A DNA stretch of 64,000 bases, from positions 615,921-679,920 of the forward strand of contig NZ_BMHT01000003.1 of NCBI RefSeq assembly GCF_014641455.1, read 5' to 3'. This stretch comes from Hymenobacter cavernae. Its GTDB lineage: Bacteria; Bacteroidota; Bacteroidia; Cytophagales; Hymenobacteraceae. The first letter of the stretch is position 1, and the number at the start of each line of letters is the position of its first letter. Both the position numbers and the translations under genes were made by a program. This document shows, piece after piece, positions 8,021-16,970 of this stretch. The notes under the pieces were generated by a model, which was given only the letters and a program-made list of their open reading frames with translations, made no database searches and had not been told where the DNA came from.

Positions 8021-9547
8021 TTACCGACGACGGCCGCGGGGCTTTTCGTCCTCGTCCTCGTCGTCATCATCGCCGCCGAAGCTAGGCATGGTGAACATCG
8101 AGCTGAGCAGGTCCTTGAACTGGGTGCCAGCCGTGACGCGGTTGCGCGAGATGAGGCTGTGCTCGGCCAGGCCGTGCAGACAGAACTCCATCAGGAAGTA
8201 GGTCGTTTCCTTGTCCTCGTTGGGGTGCAGGAACGTGACGATGTTGCGCAGACCGGGCACTTGATCGAGCGCCTTTTGGTAATCCTTGTCGGAACCATCA
8301 TTGAGCACGTCGACGGTGTTGCCGGTGCCGAACCAATCCTGCACCTCTTTGTAGGGGTTCGGAATGTTCTTCTTTTTCTTCTGCTTATCGGGGTCGGGGA
8401 AGTAGTTCAGGAACAGCGTGCGGATGGCTTTGCCCATGAGCTTCTCGGCCACAATGCCGGCTCCCTCCTGCTCGCCTTCGTACACCAGTTCCACCTTACC
8501 CGTGAGGGCCGGCACGGCAGCTAGGTAGTCGGCTACGCGGATGTAGGTTTTCTTCTCGCCGTTGATCAAAGCGCGACGCTCGGCCGCACTGATCAGGCTT
8601 TCGTAGGCGGCAATGGTCAGACGAGCCGATACACCACTTTTCGCATCCACGAACTCGGAGCCGCGGGCTTCTACGGCCACCTGCTCCACCAAGTCGCTCA
8701 CGATTTCGTTGGTGGTCACCATGCCTTTCTGTTCCTCTTTGATGCGAGCTTCCTGCTTGGTGATGCGCTTTCCAATCTCGATGGACTTGGGGTAGTGCGT
8801 GATGATCTGGGAATCGATACGATCCTTGAGCGGCGTCACGATGGAGCCGCGGTTGGTGTAGTCCTCGGGGTTAGCGGTGAACACAAACTGGATATCCAGC
8901 GGCAAACGCACCTTGAAGCCGCGAATCTGAATGTCGCCTTCCTGCAAGATGTTGAACAGCGACACCTGAATGCGTGCCTGCAAGTCGGGCAACTCGTTAA
9001 TAACGAAAATGCCACGGTGGGACCTAGGTATCAGGCCGAAGTGAATCACGCGCTCATCCGAATACGGCAGCTTCAGCGTGGCCGCTTTAATGGGGTCAGC
9101 GTCGCCGATAAGGTCAGCTACTGATACGTCGGGCGTAGCTAGCTTTTCCGTGTAGCGGTCCGAGCGGTGCAGCCAAGACACCGGAGTTGCGTCGCCTTTC
9201 TCGGCAATCAGATTTTTAGCATAAATCGACAGTGGTTGCAACGGGTCGTCGTTCAACTCCGAGCCTTCCACCACCGGAATATATTCGTCGAGCAGGTCTA
9301 CCATCAGACGAGCAATACGCGTTTTGGCCTGACCACGCAAACCTAGCAGGTTGATGTGGTGCATACTCAGAATAGCGCGCTGCAAGTCAGGAATAACCGT
9401 TTCCTCGTAGCCGTAGATGCCCGGAAACACTTCTTCTTTGCTTTGGAGCTTGGCAATCAGATTATCGCGCAATTCCTGCTTCACTGAGCGAGGCTGATAG
9501 CCGGACTTTTTCAGTTCGCCTAGGGTACGGATGTTGGTTGAGATCAT
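8021..9547 (-). CDS. ChlI/MoxR-like AAA+ ATPase
   Basis: A 508-residue AAA+ protein related to the magnesium chelatase I subunit. The Walker A is the variant GLRGQAKT at 69-76 (Ala where most have Gly), and the Walker B is FVINELPD at 181-188, with Asn in place of the usual first Asp. Sensor-type FTANPEDYTNRG follows. The C-terminus is a run of Asp/Glu then RGRRR. Proteins of this type act with a VWA-domain partner to remodel target proteins; such a partner is encoded at 10986-12089, same strand, but separated by an opposite-strand cytochrome gene. The physiological target is unknown. This subfamily often shows the same altered Walker motifs, so I do not regard it as inactive. Confidence 0.85.
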   Translation of the reverse strand: MISTNIRTLGELKKSGYQPRSVKQELRDNLIAKLQSKEEVFPGIYGYEETVIPDLQRAILSMHHINLLGLRGQAKTRIARLMVDLLDEYIPVVEGSELNDDPLQPLSIYAKNLIAEKGDATPVSWLHRSDRYTEKLATPDVSVADLIGDADPIKAATLKLPYSDERVIHFGLIPRSHRGIFVINELPDLQARIQVSLFNILQEGDIQIRGFKVRLPLDIQFVFTANPEDYTNRGSIVTPLKDRIDSQIITHYPKSIEIGKRITKQEARIKEEQKGMVTTNEIVSDLVEQVAVEARGSEFVDAKSGVSARLTIAAYESLISAAERRALINGEKKTYIRVADYLAAVPALTGKVELVYEGEQEGAGIVAEKLMGKAIRTLFLNYFPDPDKQKKKKNIPNPYKEVQDWFGTGNTVDVLNDGSDKDYQKALDQVPGLRNIVTFLHPNEDKETTYFLMEFCLHGLAEHSLISRNRVTAGTQFKDLLSSMFTMPSFGGDDDDEDEDEKPRGRRR

Positions 9548-9708
9548 AAAGAGGGAAAAGTATGTCTGCCGGAGTGATAGATGGGCAAAAGATCGGAGGA
9601 GCAGACAACTAAGTCATATAACTGCCTAACCCCACCATTGGTTCGAAGGCAATAATGGCAGCCGGTGAAAAACGCGGCATTTGTTATTCACTCACTAATC
9701 GCTGCCAC

Positions 9709-9724
9709 TCACATATATATGTGA
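9709..9724. promoter_or_regulatory. 16-bp palindrome TCACATATATATGTGA
   Basis: A perfect palindrome in the divergent spacer between the AAA ATPase and cytochrome c genes, 69 bases before the cytochrome ATG. A near-identical site lies at 27013-27030 ahead of the metalloprotease cluster. It is a plausible operator for a dimeric regulator; the TGTGA half-sites recall the CRP/FNR superfamily, though in the reverse arrangement. Confidence 0.45.
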
Positions 9725-9792
9725 TGCCCTAGGTTTGGGGCACGCATGCAGAACCTATAGTATTGTGGCTCTTAACCTTACCCCAATACTAC

Positions 9793-10764
9793 ATGAAAAA
9801 ATTCTTTAAAATACTGGGTGGCGTGCTAGGTGTAGTAGTGCTGGCCGTCGTAGGATTTATTGTGTGGGTACAGGCGCGCGGCATCCCGACTTACGACAAG
9901 CCTCCCACGCCTACTACCGCCGTAGCTGCTACGCCGGAGCGCCTAGCGATGGGACGTTCCTTGGTGCTGGCTAGCTGCGTCGACTGCCATATGAATAAGC
10001 AGACCAACACCCTTTCGGGTCACCAGATGCTGGACGTACCCCAGGAGTTCGGCAAGCTCTACTCCGCGAATATTACGCAAGACAAGGACCACGGCATCGG
10101 CAACTGGACTGATGGGGAAGTCATTGCATTGCTACGCACGGGCATCGGGCGCGATGGGCGCTACCGCATCATTATGCCGCACTTCGTGCATATGTCGGAT
10201 GAGGATGTGAACAGCATTGTGGCCTTCCTGCGCTCCGACCATCAATGGGTGCAAGCCGACCCAACGACCACTCCCGCGCAGGAACCTAGCCTGCTTGTTA
10301 AAACCCTGGTAAACACCGTAATGAAGCCGACGCCCATGCCGGCACAGCCTGTGGTAGCGCCTGCCCCCACGGACCAGCTTGCGTACGGCCGCTACCTTAT
10401 CGTGGGCCGCTACCAGTGCTACGAGTGCCATTCCAAGGATTTCAAAACCAACAACGCCCTGGAGCCAGAAAAGTCGGAAGGCTACCTAGGTGGCGGCAAC
10501 CACCTGCTCAATGAGCAGGGCAGAGACATCGTGTCGCGCAACATCACCGGCGACCCGGAAACCGGCATCGGCGACTGGACGGCTGGCCAGTTTCAGCAAG
10601 CGGTGAAGTTTGGTATGTCGCCCAATGGCCCGCTGAGCGCGCCCATGCCGAAGTACTCCACCATGAGCGACGAGGACGCGGCGGCTATTTACGCCTATCT
10701 GCAAAGCATCCCCAAAATCAAAAATGCTACGCCGGAGGATAAAGGCGCCGTGGCCGCGAAGTAA
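9793..10764 (+). CDS. Di-haem cytochrome c, membrane-anchored
   Basis: A 323-residue protein with an N-terminal membrane segment (about residues 5-26) and two c-type haem sites, CVDCH at 62-66 and CYECH at 209-213. Candidate distal methionine ligands lie in each C-terminal half (IIMPH near 127 and APMPKYSTMS near 285-295). The two halves look like repeats of one cytochrome domain joined by a Pro-rich linker. Such proteins carry electrons in the periplasm, often for alcohol or aldehyde dehydrogenases, but no such dehydrogenase is adjacent. The ATG at 9793 is chosen over one 30 bases upstream because MKKFF starts the anchor. It interrupts the AAA/VWA pair. Confidence 0.88.
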   Translation: MKKFFKILGGVLGVVVLAVVGFIVWVQARGIPTYDKPPTPTTAVAATPERLAMGRSLVLASCVDCHMNKQTNTLSGHQMLDVPQEFGKLYSANITQDKDHGIGNWTDGEVIALLRTGIGRDGRYRIIMPHFVHMSDEDVNSIVAFLRSDHQWVQADPTTTPAQEPSLLVKTLVNTVMKPTPMPAQPVVAPAPTDQLAYGRYLIVGRYQCYECHSKDFKTNNALEPEKSEGYLGGGNHLLNEQGRDIVSRNITGDPETGIGDWTAGQFQQAVKFGMSPNGPLSAPMPKYSTMSDEDAAAIYAYLQSIPKIKNATPEDKGAVAAK

Positions 10765-10779
10765 GCTGGGTTAAAACGT

Positions 10780-10973
10780 CTGTCATCCTGCCGAAGATTC
10801 CGCGCATCAAGCGGCGTGACCTTCCTCGCCTAAGCCACAAACTTTCCTATACACCAAAAGCTCCTAACTACCCGATAAGGTTAGTTAGGAGCTTTTGGGT
10901 TTAAAATAAGGCTTGGTGCTTATAACAGGGAGGTCACGCCGCTTGATGCGCGGAATCTTCGGCAGGATGACAG
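10780..10973. repeat. REP family C element (copy 2), 43-bp perfect arms with nested terminator
   Basis: Outer arms at 10780-10822 and 10931-10973 are perfect complements over 43 bases. Inside lies an independent hairpin at 10856-10896 (AAAAGCTCCTAACTA and its complement) that looks like a bidirectional terminator. The element separates the convergent cytochrome and VWA genes. Confidence 0.9.
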
Positions 10974-10985
10974 TGCGGGTTGTTC

Positions 10986-12089
10986 TTACAAACTCTTGCG
11001 GCGGTTCTTCTTGTAATCCTCGAAGATCAGGTGACCTAGGCCTTGCAGACTGCTGTAGTACGCTTTGCCCTGGTTTACCTCCGTAAACTCCTCCACGAAC
11101 TGCTTCAGATAAGGATCGGAAGCAATCATGAAGGTGGTAATGGGCACTTTCAGGCGGCGGGCTGAGGCAGCTAGGTTCAGCGTCTTGTTCACCACTTTCC
11201 GGTCGAGGCCGAAGCTGTTTTTGTAGTAGCCGTTGCCTTCCTTGAGGCAGGTTGGCTTGCCGTCAGTGATCATAAAGATCTGCTTGTTCGGCGTTTTGCG
11301 CTTGCGCAGCAGATCCAAGGCTAGCTCCAGGCCGGCCACCGTGTTGGTGTGATACGGGCCTACTTCCAGGTACGGCAGATCTTTCACCTTGATTTCCCAG
11401 GCGTCGTTGCCGAACACAATCACGTCGAGGAAGTCTTTGGGGTATTTCTGCTTTACCAGCTCGGCCAGGGCCATAGCTACCTTTTTGGCGGGCGTGATGC
11501 GGTCCTCGCCGTACAGAATCATTGAGTGCGAGATGTCAATCATCAAGACCGTGCTGGTCTGCGACTTGTGCTCGTTTTCGCGCACTTCCAGGTCGCCTTC
11601 CGCCAGCATAAAGTCGTCGGTGAGGCCGTGGTTGAGCTGGGCGTTACGAATCGACTCGGTCATTGAAATCTGATCCAGCGAATCACCGAAGCGGAACTCG
11701 CGCATGTCGGTGCTCATCTCATCGCCCTGGCCGGTGTGCGGCGTGCGGTGGTTGCCGGTGTTGCTCTTTTTGAGCTTACCGAAGATTTCCTCCAGCGCGC
11801 TCTTGCGGATGTTCTGCTCGCTCTTGGCCGTAATCTGGAAGGAACCCTTTTTCTGCGGGTCTTCGTCGATGAAGCCTTTCTTTTTCAGGTCGTCGATAAA
11901 GTTGCCCATACCGTAATTGTCGTCGGTAAGACCATATTGTTTATCGAGCTGAGAGAGCCAGGACAGCGCCTCCGCCACGTCGCCCGACGTGATGGTGACC
12001 AGTTGCATAAATAGTTTAAAAAGAGAGTCAAAGCCTTTCTCAGGCGATTCCTCAGGCACAAAATCTCGGAAACGAAAGCCAGCAGACAT
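10986..12089 (-). CDS. VWA-domain protein, partner of ChlI-like ATPase
   Basis: A 367-residue cytoplasmic protein. The C-terminal half is a von Willebrand A domain with a complete MIDAS: DISHS at 185-189, a threonine in the HTNTVAGLELAL segment near 247-258, and the aspartate of ITDGKPT near 278. The N-terminal 130 residues are helical and charged. Homologues pair with ChlI/MoxR-like AAA ATPases such as the one at 8021-9547, like the D and I subunits of magnesium chelatase. Both genes are on the minus strand, so this one is transcribed first, with the cytochrome gene between. Confidence 0.87.
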   Translation of the reverse strand: MSAGFRFRDFVPEESPEKGFDSLFKLFMQLVTITSGDVAEALSWLSQLDKQYGLTDDNYGMGNFIDDLKKKGFIDEDPQKKGSFQITAKSEQNIRKSALEEIFGKLKKSNTGNHRTPHTGQGDEMSTDMREFRFGDSLDQISMTESIRNAQLNHGLTDDFMLAEGDLEVRENEHKSQTSTVLMIDISHSMILYGEDRITPAKKVAMALAELVKQKYPKDFLDVIVFGNDAWEIKVKDLPYLEVGPYHTNTVAGLELALDLLRKRKTPNKQIFMITDGKPTCLKEGNGYYKNSFGLDRKVVNKTLNLAASARRLKVPITTFMIASDPYLKQFVEEFTEVNQGKAYYSSLQGLGHLIFEDYKKNRRKSL

Positions 12090-12174
12090 AAGACGGGGAT
12101 TAGGCTAGGAGAACAACGGAGGAGTGAAGTTGGTTTATCGGTACTGGTTTTTGGTTTGTCGCTGCACCGAGGTT

Positions 12175-12292
12175 AGAACGTCATGCGGAGCGCAGCGAAG
12201 CATCTCGCCTGCAATGGCAACCTCAATCCGGCAGGGATATACCCTTGCAACATCAGCACGCGTGATTCCTCCTAGCGTCGGAATGACGTTCT
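12175..12292. repeat. REP family B element (copy 1)
   Basis: An imperfect inverted repeat starting AGAACGTCATGCGGAGCG and ending with CGGAATGACGTTCT, with inner words GCATCTCGCCTGCAATG and CACGCGTGATTCC. Related elements lie at 13511-13618, 22471-22633 and 41021-41175. Confidence 0.75.
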
Positions 12293-12331
12293 GGAAAGCC
12301 AAAAACGAACACCCACAAACCCAAACCCACT

Positions 12332-12613
12332 ATGAAAGCAATCTGGAACAACACCGTCGTAGCTGATAGCAACGACACCATCGTAGTCGAAAATAATCAT
12401 TATTTCCCGACCGACTCTATTAAGCGCGAATATTACGAGGACAGCATTGCCCACACCAGCTGCCCTTGGAAGGGCCGCGCCAGCTACTACTCCCTGCGCG
12501 TGAACGGCGAGCTGAACAAGGATGCGGCCTGGTATTATCCCGAAACCAAGGAGGCCGCCAAGCACATCGAAGGGCGCGTGGCCTTTTGGAAAGGCGTGCA
12601 GATTGTACCCTAA
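12332..12613 (+). CDS. DUF427 domain protein
   Basis: A 93-residue protein covering the whole DUF427 domain: MKAIWNNTVVADSNDTIVVENNHYFP at the start, the signature TSCPWKGRASYYS near residues 42-54, and AAWYYPETKEAAKHIEGRVAFW at the end. The function of the family is unknown; the fold is a small beta-tent. No operon partner is apparent: REP elements lie on both sides. Confidence 0.92.
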   Translation: MKAIWNNTVVADSNDTIVVENNHYFPTDSIKREYYEDSIAHTSCPWKGRASYYSLRVNGELNKDAAWYYPETKEAAKHIEGRVAFWKGVQIVP

Positions 12614-12621
12614 AGCTAGCT

Positions 12622-12724
12622 TGTAGCGCGAAGCTCTGCTTCGCATATCGTTGAACGACTCGCACCTAGGATTGCGCCAGCGATGGATCGTGCAATGATA
12701 CGCGAAGCGCAGGCTTCGCGCTAC
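12622..12724. repeat. REP family A element (copy 1)
   Basis: TGTAGCGCGAAGCTCTGCTTCGC at the left and its near-complement ending in GGCTTCGCGCTAC at the right. Each arm is itself a short hairpin (GCGAAGC/GCTTCGC). A CCTAGG sits in the loop at 12665. Confidence 0.8.
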
Positions 12725-12820
12725 GGATGCGCTACGGCAGGTGTAACCTCAAGCGCTGTGGGGCGTTAGTGCTGCTGTTGGCCGTTGCGCCGACCTAGGT
12801 TCTCTATTGCCTTCCTCGCT

Positions 12821-13492
12821 ATGAAATCACCTGCTCCGCACCTATTTTCTGCCGCTGTTCTACTTGCGCTAGCTAGCCTTTCGGCGTGCGACACGCAACG
12901 TTCCGTTACCGAAACTGCCGACCCGACTAACTCCTTACGCAGCAGCACTGCCACCGAAGCGCCGACTGCTACACCTCCGCGTGTTTCGGCTACGGCTGTC
13001 AGCTACCACAAGGAAGTGACCGAGGGCGACCATCGCTTTGTGGTAGAAACAAAAGGCGAAGGCAGCCAACGCCAGCTCACGCTCAGCGCCGAAAAAAACG
13101 GCCGCGACCTGACTACCAACACGCAGGCCCTCAACGGCACCGTGACCAACGTAGTGGCTACCAACCTCAACAACGACAAGTTTCCGGAGCTGCTGGTGTT
13201 CGTTTCCGATGCGGGCAGCGGCTCCTACGGCCAGGTTGTTGGCTATAGCTTTCTAGACCAAGGCCGCCGGGCGCTTACCCTACCCGATCTGACCGGCGCT
13301 GCCGCCGAGGGTTACCAGGGTCAAGACGTGTTCAAAGTACAAGGCCAGGAGCTGCTCCGCTCCTTTCCCCTCTACAAGCCCGCCGACCCGAATTGCTGCC
13401 CTAGCGGCGGTACGCGCACGGTGCGCTACAAGCTCCCCGAAACGGGCGTGGCTTTTCAGCAGGTTTCTTTTGCCGACCAGGCGAAGAAGTAA
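12821..13492 (+). CDS. Lipoprotein, possibly PliI-type lysozyme inhibitor-like
   Basis: A 223-residue exported lipoprotein: signal peptide with lipobox LSAC (Cys near residue 23), a Thr/Ala-rich spacer to about 55, then a folded domain. The block VVATNLNNDKFPELLVFVSDAGSGSYGQVVGYS resembles the core of PliI, the periplasmic inhibitor of invertebrate-type lysozyme, where a similar D-x-FPE-x-x-V-x-x-SAGSGSYG segment occurs. If so it would protect peptidoglycan from host or predator lysozyme. The identification rests on this one segment. The start at 12821 gives a clean signal peptide; an ATG 36 bases upstream does not. Confidence 0.7.
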   Translation: MKSPAPHLFSAAVLLALASLSACDTQRSVTETADPTNSLRSSTATEAPTATPPRVSATAVSYHKEVTEGDHRFVVETKGEGSQRQLTLSAEKNGRDLTTNTQALNGTVTNVVATNLNNDKFPELLVFVSDAGSGSYGQVVGYSFLDQGRRALTLPDLTGAAAEGYQGQDVFKVQGQELLRSFPLYKPADPNCCPSGGTRTVRYKLPETGVAFQQVSFADQAKK

Positions 13493-13510
13493 AGGCCTCC
13501 GCCGAAAAGT

Positions 13511-13618
13511 AGAACGTCATGCTGAGTTTGCCGAAGTATCTCGCGTGTAATAGTATTCCCTAATGATTGGAGTTACTACTACACGCAAGATGCTTCGGCA
13601 AGCTCAGCATGACGTTCT
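13511..13618. repeat. REP family B element (copy 2)
   Basis: Inverted repeat AGAACGTCATGCTGAGTTTG... to ...CTCAGCATGACGTTCT, with inner words TATCTCGCGTGTA and TACACGCAAGATGC, between the convergent PliI-like and desaturase genes. Confidence 0.85.
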
Positions 13619-13650
13619 TTTTATCTGATCTGAATTTCAGACCTAGCTTT

Positions 13651-14640
13651 TTAGTCAATCCATTTGAACTTGTACTCCAGCTTCGGCACCGGCATGCGGT
13701 CGGCGACGCGGCGCAGACGATTAGGCAGCGCCACGATGTAGTCGCGGGCTTTTTCGGCGGCTTCGTTCAGGCCTGTGATTTGCTCCACTTTCCAGTCCCG
13801 AATCAGGTCTTCGAGGATGTCGGTGTAGTCCTGGCTGGTGTACACGCCGAGGCGCTGGGCAGCATCGGTGAAGTGGCCGAAGGTCTTGCCCATTTCCACT
13901 CCTAGCTCTCGCATGTAGTGAGCCGGCATCACAATCTTCTTGCGCATCATGTCTTCGAAGGCCAGCATCATTTCCGATGGGTCTAGCTCGAAAATCTTGT
14001 CGACGAAGGTCTTGTACACGCGGGCGTGGCGGGCTTCGTCGCCGGCAATCATGCCGCAAATCTTAGAAAGCTGCGCGTCGCCGGCTTTGCGGGCTAGCGT
14101 GCCCACGCGGCGGTGCGAAATGTTGGTAGCCGCTTCCTGGTAGCTGGTGTACACGAAGGAGCGGTATGGGTCGCGGCCGGTACCTAGGTCGAAGCCGTCG
14201 GCAATGAGGTACTGGGTGCTGTTCTCAAACTCGCGCATGTTCACGCGGCCAGTCAGGTAGAGGTAGCGGTTGAGCAGGTCGCCGTGGCGGTTTTCTTCCG
14301 CCGTCCAGCCCCGAATCCACTGCCCCCAGCCGTTGGTGTGGTCATCGCGGTCAAGGTTTTCGAGGTCGTGAAACCACGATTCGTAGTTGGGCAGCGCTTC
14401 CTCGGTGATGGTATCGCCGATGAGGACGGCCAGCAAGTCGTAGCTCAGCCCTTGGGCCCGCTCGCGCAGCAGCTTTACTTCATTGAAGAAAACATCCGTA
14501 TCAAGCCGCGAATCAGGCAAAAAATCAGACGGTTGCCAGTTGTCTTCAACTTTTTTCAGAAAGGAGTCCATGTTCTCTCGAATAAAGGATTCGAGCGATA
14601 CGAGCACCTCGGCACGGGAGGCAAGAGCGGTGGAAAGCAT
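13651..14640 (-). CDS. Acyl-ACP desaturase (di-iron)
   Basis: A 329-residue soluble desaturase of the stearoyl-ACP delta-9 desaturase family, which introduces a double bond into an acyl chain on acyl carrier protein with O2 and ferredoxin. The two di-iron signatures are EENRH at 115-119 and DEARH at 201-205, with a further glutamate in ITEEALPNYES near 78-88. Length matches bacterial members. This gives oxygen-dependent synthesis of unsaturated fatty acids for membrane fluidity. The ATG lies 36 bases below its promoter. Confidence 0.94.
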   Translation of the reverse strand: MLSTALASRAEVLVSLESFIRENMDSFLKKVEDNWQPSDFLPDSRLDTDVFFNEVKLLRERAQGLSYDLLAVLIGDTITEEALPNYESWFHDLENLDRDDHTNGWGQWIRGWTAEENRHGDLLNRYLYLTGRVNMREFENSTQYLIADGFDLGTGRDPYRSFVYTSYQEAATNISHRRVGTLARKAGDAQLSKICGMIAGDEARHARVYKTFVDKIFELDPSEMMLAFEDMMRKKIVMPAHYMRELGVEMGKTFGHFTDAAQRLGVYTSQDYTDILEDLIRDWKVEQITGLNEAAEKARDYIVALPNRLRRVADRMPVPKLEYKFKWID

Positions 14641-14675
14641 GGCGACGGGAGAAGATTCTGGTGAAAAAGGGAGAT

Positions 14676-14683
14676 CAAAGGTA
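14676..14683 (-). promoter_or_regulatory. Desaturase promoter
   Basis: On the minus strand this reads TACCTTTG, matching TAnnTTTG, 36 bases upstream of the desaturase ATG. Confidence 0.6.
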
Positions 14684-14751
14684 CGGCACCTACTTTCAGG
14701 GATACGCGAAATAGGTTGCCCTTGGACTTAATAAAATTTTGGCCTTTCGAT

Positions 14752-16374
14752 TTATTTCATCGGTTCTACATCTATTTGGTACGGCCTGGGCAGCAGGGTA
14801 TCAGCGCTAAGCGGCTCGCCGACCTGAAGCCGCCAACTTAGGTTAGCTGCCGAGGTTGTAGCTGCCAAGTAACTCGTCAGGAAGCGAGCCATCGGGGGCG
14901 TAAGCAGCCATACTACATCGGGCTGCGAAGCTAGGCACTGCAAAGCGAGGGGCAGGTCGCGAGTGCCGGTGAGCTGCTGGCGCAGCACCGCATTCGAAGG
15001 ATCGAGCGTGGGCCAGCCGGTGAGGCTGAGCGTCGGGCGACGGCTGACGTTGTAAACTTTAAACGGCGAGAGACTTTTGTACGCCACCTCTAAGTTGGCC
15101 GTCACGATGAGGCGACCGGCAGCGAAGCGCTGCACCTCCCCTAGGTACGCTTCGTGCGCGGCTTGCTCGCGCCGCAGGATTTGGACGCGGTGCAGCGTTT
15201 TGTAGCTGTATAAGGCCAGCAGTAGCACCACACCTAAACCTAGCATTCGCCACCCGTAAGGAGGCACTTTTAGGAAGGGAGTGGTCAGCACGTAAGCTAG
15301 GTTACTCAGCAGCCAAAGGTTCATGAGCGGCAGCCCCAGACGCGGCGGCAGCTTCAGCCAAACACCTAGACCGAGCACCAACAGCCCATACGCCAGCTGT
15401 ACCAGCCAAAACAACCGCTGCCCAGGTCGGCGCCGCACCAGCCAGAAAAGTGCTAGCTGCCCGAGCAGCAGCGGGAAGTAGTCACGCGTCAGCAGGCTTA
15501 GCGTTGTGCAAAGCTTCCCAAACGCCTCCCGCTGCAAAAAGTAACCGACATCGAACTGGGCGGCGCGCTGGAACAAGGCGTCGTTCACCAGCACCGAATC
15601 GCCCAGCAGCCAGTGGTCGACGGCCTGCAAACCTAGGCTGTCGACTGCGGTATGGGGCGCGGTGCGGTAAAGCTGGTAATCGTTACGGTTGGATTTGAGC
15701 ACATCGAGCGTGCGATACGCGGCTGCTTCCGGCGAGCTGGTTAGCAGCAATCCTAGGCTAGCCAGTACTATCGTTGCGCTTGCCGCAGCCAGAACTCGCA
15801 GCGCAGGCTTTCCTCCCAGCCACCAGGCACCGGGCGCCGCGGCCAACAGCCCGAGCGCCGCCGCGCTGGGGCGCACTGCCCAGGCCAGCGCGGCCATTAG
15901 CAAACCTAAGCCAACCACCTGTTTCCGGCGTGCGTGCTGAGCGGCTAGCAGCAGCCCCATGCCACTCAGCAGGATAGGTACCCGCACGTAGTTGAACCAC
16001 AAGCTATGCTCCAACCAAGTCAGCGTAAAAAACACTACCAGACCTAGGTTCAGCCCGGCAGCGGGCACGCGCTCATGCAGCAGCTTATCAAGTATGGTAA
16101 AGGCGCTGACGGTAGCCACATAAAGCAGGCCGTAGAGCAGCAACCCGTACCAGGGCCACATCGGCGCAACCTGGTAGAGCGTCGCTAGCACCCTAGCTAG
16201 GCCGTGAAAGTACAGGTGCAGATCCGTGACGGGCGCTGCCGCCGAGGCGCCGCACAGCAATTGAGTGATGGCGAGGTCGTCGTTGGTTTCGTAGTAGCAA
16301 CCTAGCCCTAGCCCCGTGGCCAGCAGCAGCAAGCCCGGCAGCACCAACACACGAAACAAGCGGGAAGATTTCAA
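14752..16374 (-). CDS. Polytopic membrane protein, glycosyltransferase-like, unknown
   Basis: A protein of about 540 residues dominated by roughly ten membrane segments. The first loop holds CYYETNDDLAI, an acidic pair after transmembrane segment 1, which is the position of the catalytic aspartates in GT-C fold glycosyltransferases. The C-terminal 130 residues are a soluble, probably periplasmic, domain. It may be a polyprenyl-phosphate-sugar-dependent transferase, but I recognise no specific family. The start is a TTG that keeps the first membrane segment. It sits beside other surface-glycan genes. Confidence 0.65.
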   Translation of the reverse strand: MKSSRLFRVLVLPGLLLLATGLGLGCYYETNDDLAITQLLCGASAAAPVTDLHLYFHGLARVLATLYQVAPMWPWYGLLLYGLLYVATVSAFTILDKLLHERVPAAGLNLGLVVFFTLTWLEHSLWFNYVRVPILLSGMGLLLAAQHARRKQVVGLGLLMAALAWAVRPSAAALGLLAAAPGAWWLGGKPALRVLAAASATIVLASLGLLLTSSPEAAAYRTLDVLKSNRNDYQLYRTAPHTAVDSLGLQAVDHWLLGDSVLVNDALFQRAAQFDVGYFLQREAFGKLCTTLSLLTRDYFPLLLGQLALFWLVRRRPGQRLFWLVQLAYGLLVLGLGVWLKLPPRLGLPLMNLWLLSNLAYVLTTPFLKVPPYGWRMLGLGVVLLLALYSYKTLHRVQILRREQAAHEAYLGEVQRFAAGRLIVTANLEVAYKSLSPFKVYNVSRRPTLSLTGWPTLDPSNAVLRQQLTGTRDLPLALQCLASQPDVVWLLTPPMARFLTSYLAATTSAANLSWRLQVGEPLSADTLLPRPYQIDVEPMK

Positions 16375-16930
16375 GGAAGTAGCGCGTGTCAGAAGCTGAG
16401 CGGAAAAGTGCCGGGTAGAATACGACGCTCAATTTTACACAGAAAGCAAGATTTTACTAGTGCGAGAACAATAGGGTCACAGTGAGCAGCTGAACCAAGC
16501 CGAGCCATTCCGAATGGCCACTTATGGCAGTGCTGAGCTAGCCCACAAGTGTGATTCCGGGAGCCGGTACAGTATTATACAACAGCTAAATACAAATTTT
16601 AGGATATAAAAATACCTGCCATTGGTAAGGGACAAGTAAAGTTGCGGTAATCAGGATACAGCAAATAGGATTTAGCCACTAAAAGGTAATCAAATCTAAG
16701 TTTTATATAGCATATTCAAAGGCCAAAAATCCGCTAAATCTGCCCTTTTCCGCTAGCAGGCACAATACTTGCCTAGCCTCAGTTGCTGCAAAAAAACAAG
16801 AACGCATCAACAGTAGACTAAACTAGAATCGAGAGCAGACTAAAACAAAATAGTTATATGTTTAGCTTTTACTATGCTATAGATCAAATTTATCATCAGA
16901 TAGTTACATAACAACCGCAGCACACCCTAT
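16375..16930. other. AT-rich gene-free region
   Basis: About 560 bases with no credible gene. From 16600 to 16900 it is distinctly AT-rich (16681-16740 is about 28% GC), unlike the GC-rich genes around it. No inverted repeat longer than about 8 bases stands out. It may hold promoters for both flanking genes. Confidence 0.5.
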
Positions 16931-16938
16931 TATATTTG
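16931..16938 (+). promoter_or_regulatory. Promoter of the small gene at 16971
   Basis: TATATTTG, a full match to TAnnTTTG, 33 bases before the TTG start codon of the 94-residue gene. Confidence 0.55.
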
Positions 16939-16970
16939 TCCAACTTCGTCTCACTTTACGCTACATACTA

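Noticed and set aside
8021-9547. The AAA protein as a degenerate, inactive ATPase
   Set aside because: The altered Walker A and B residues appear to be characteristic of this ChlI-like subfamily, and the rest of the AAA core is intact.
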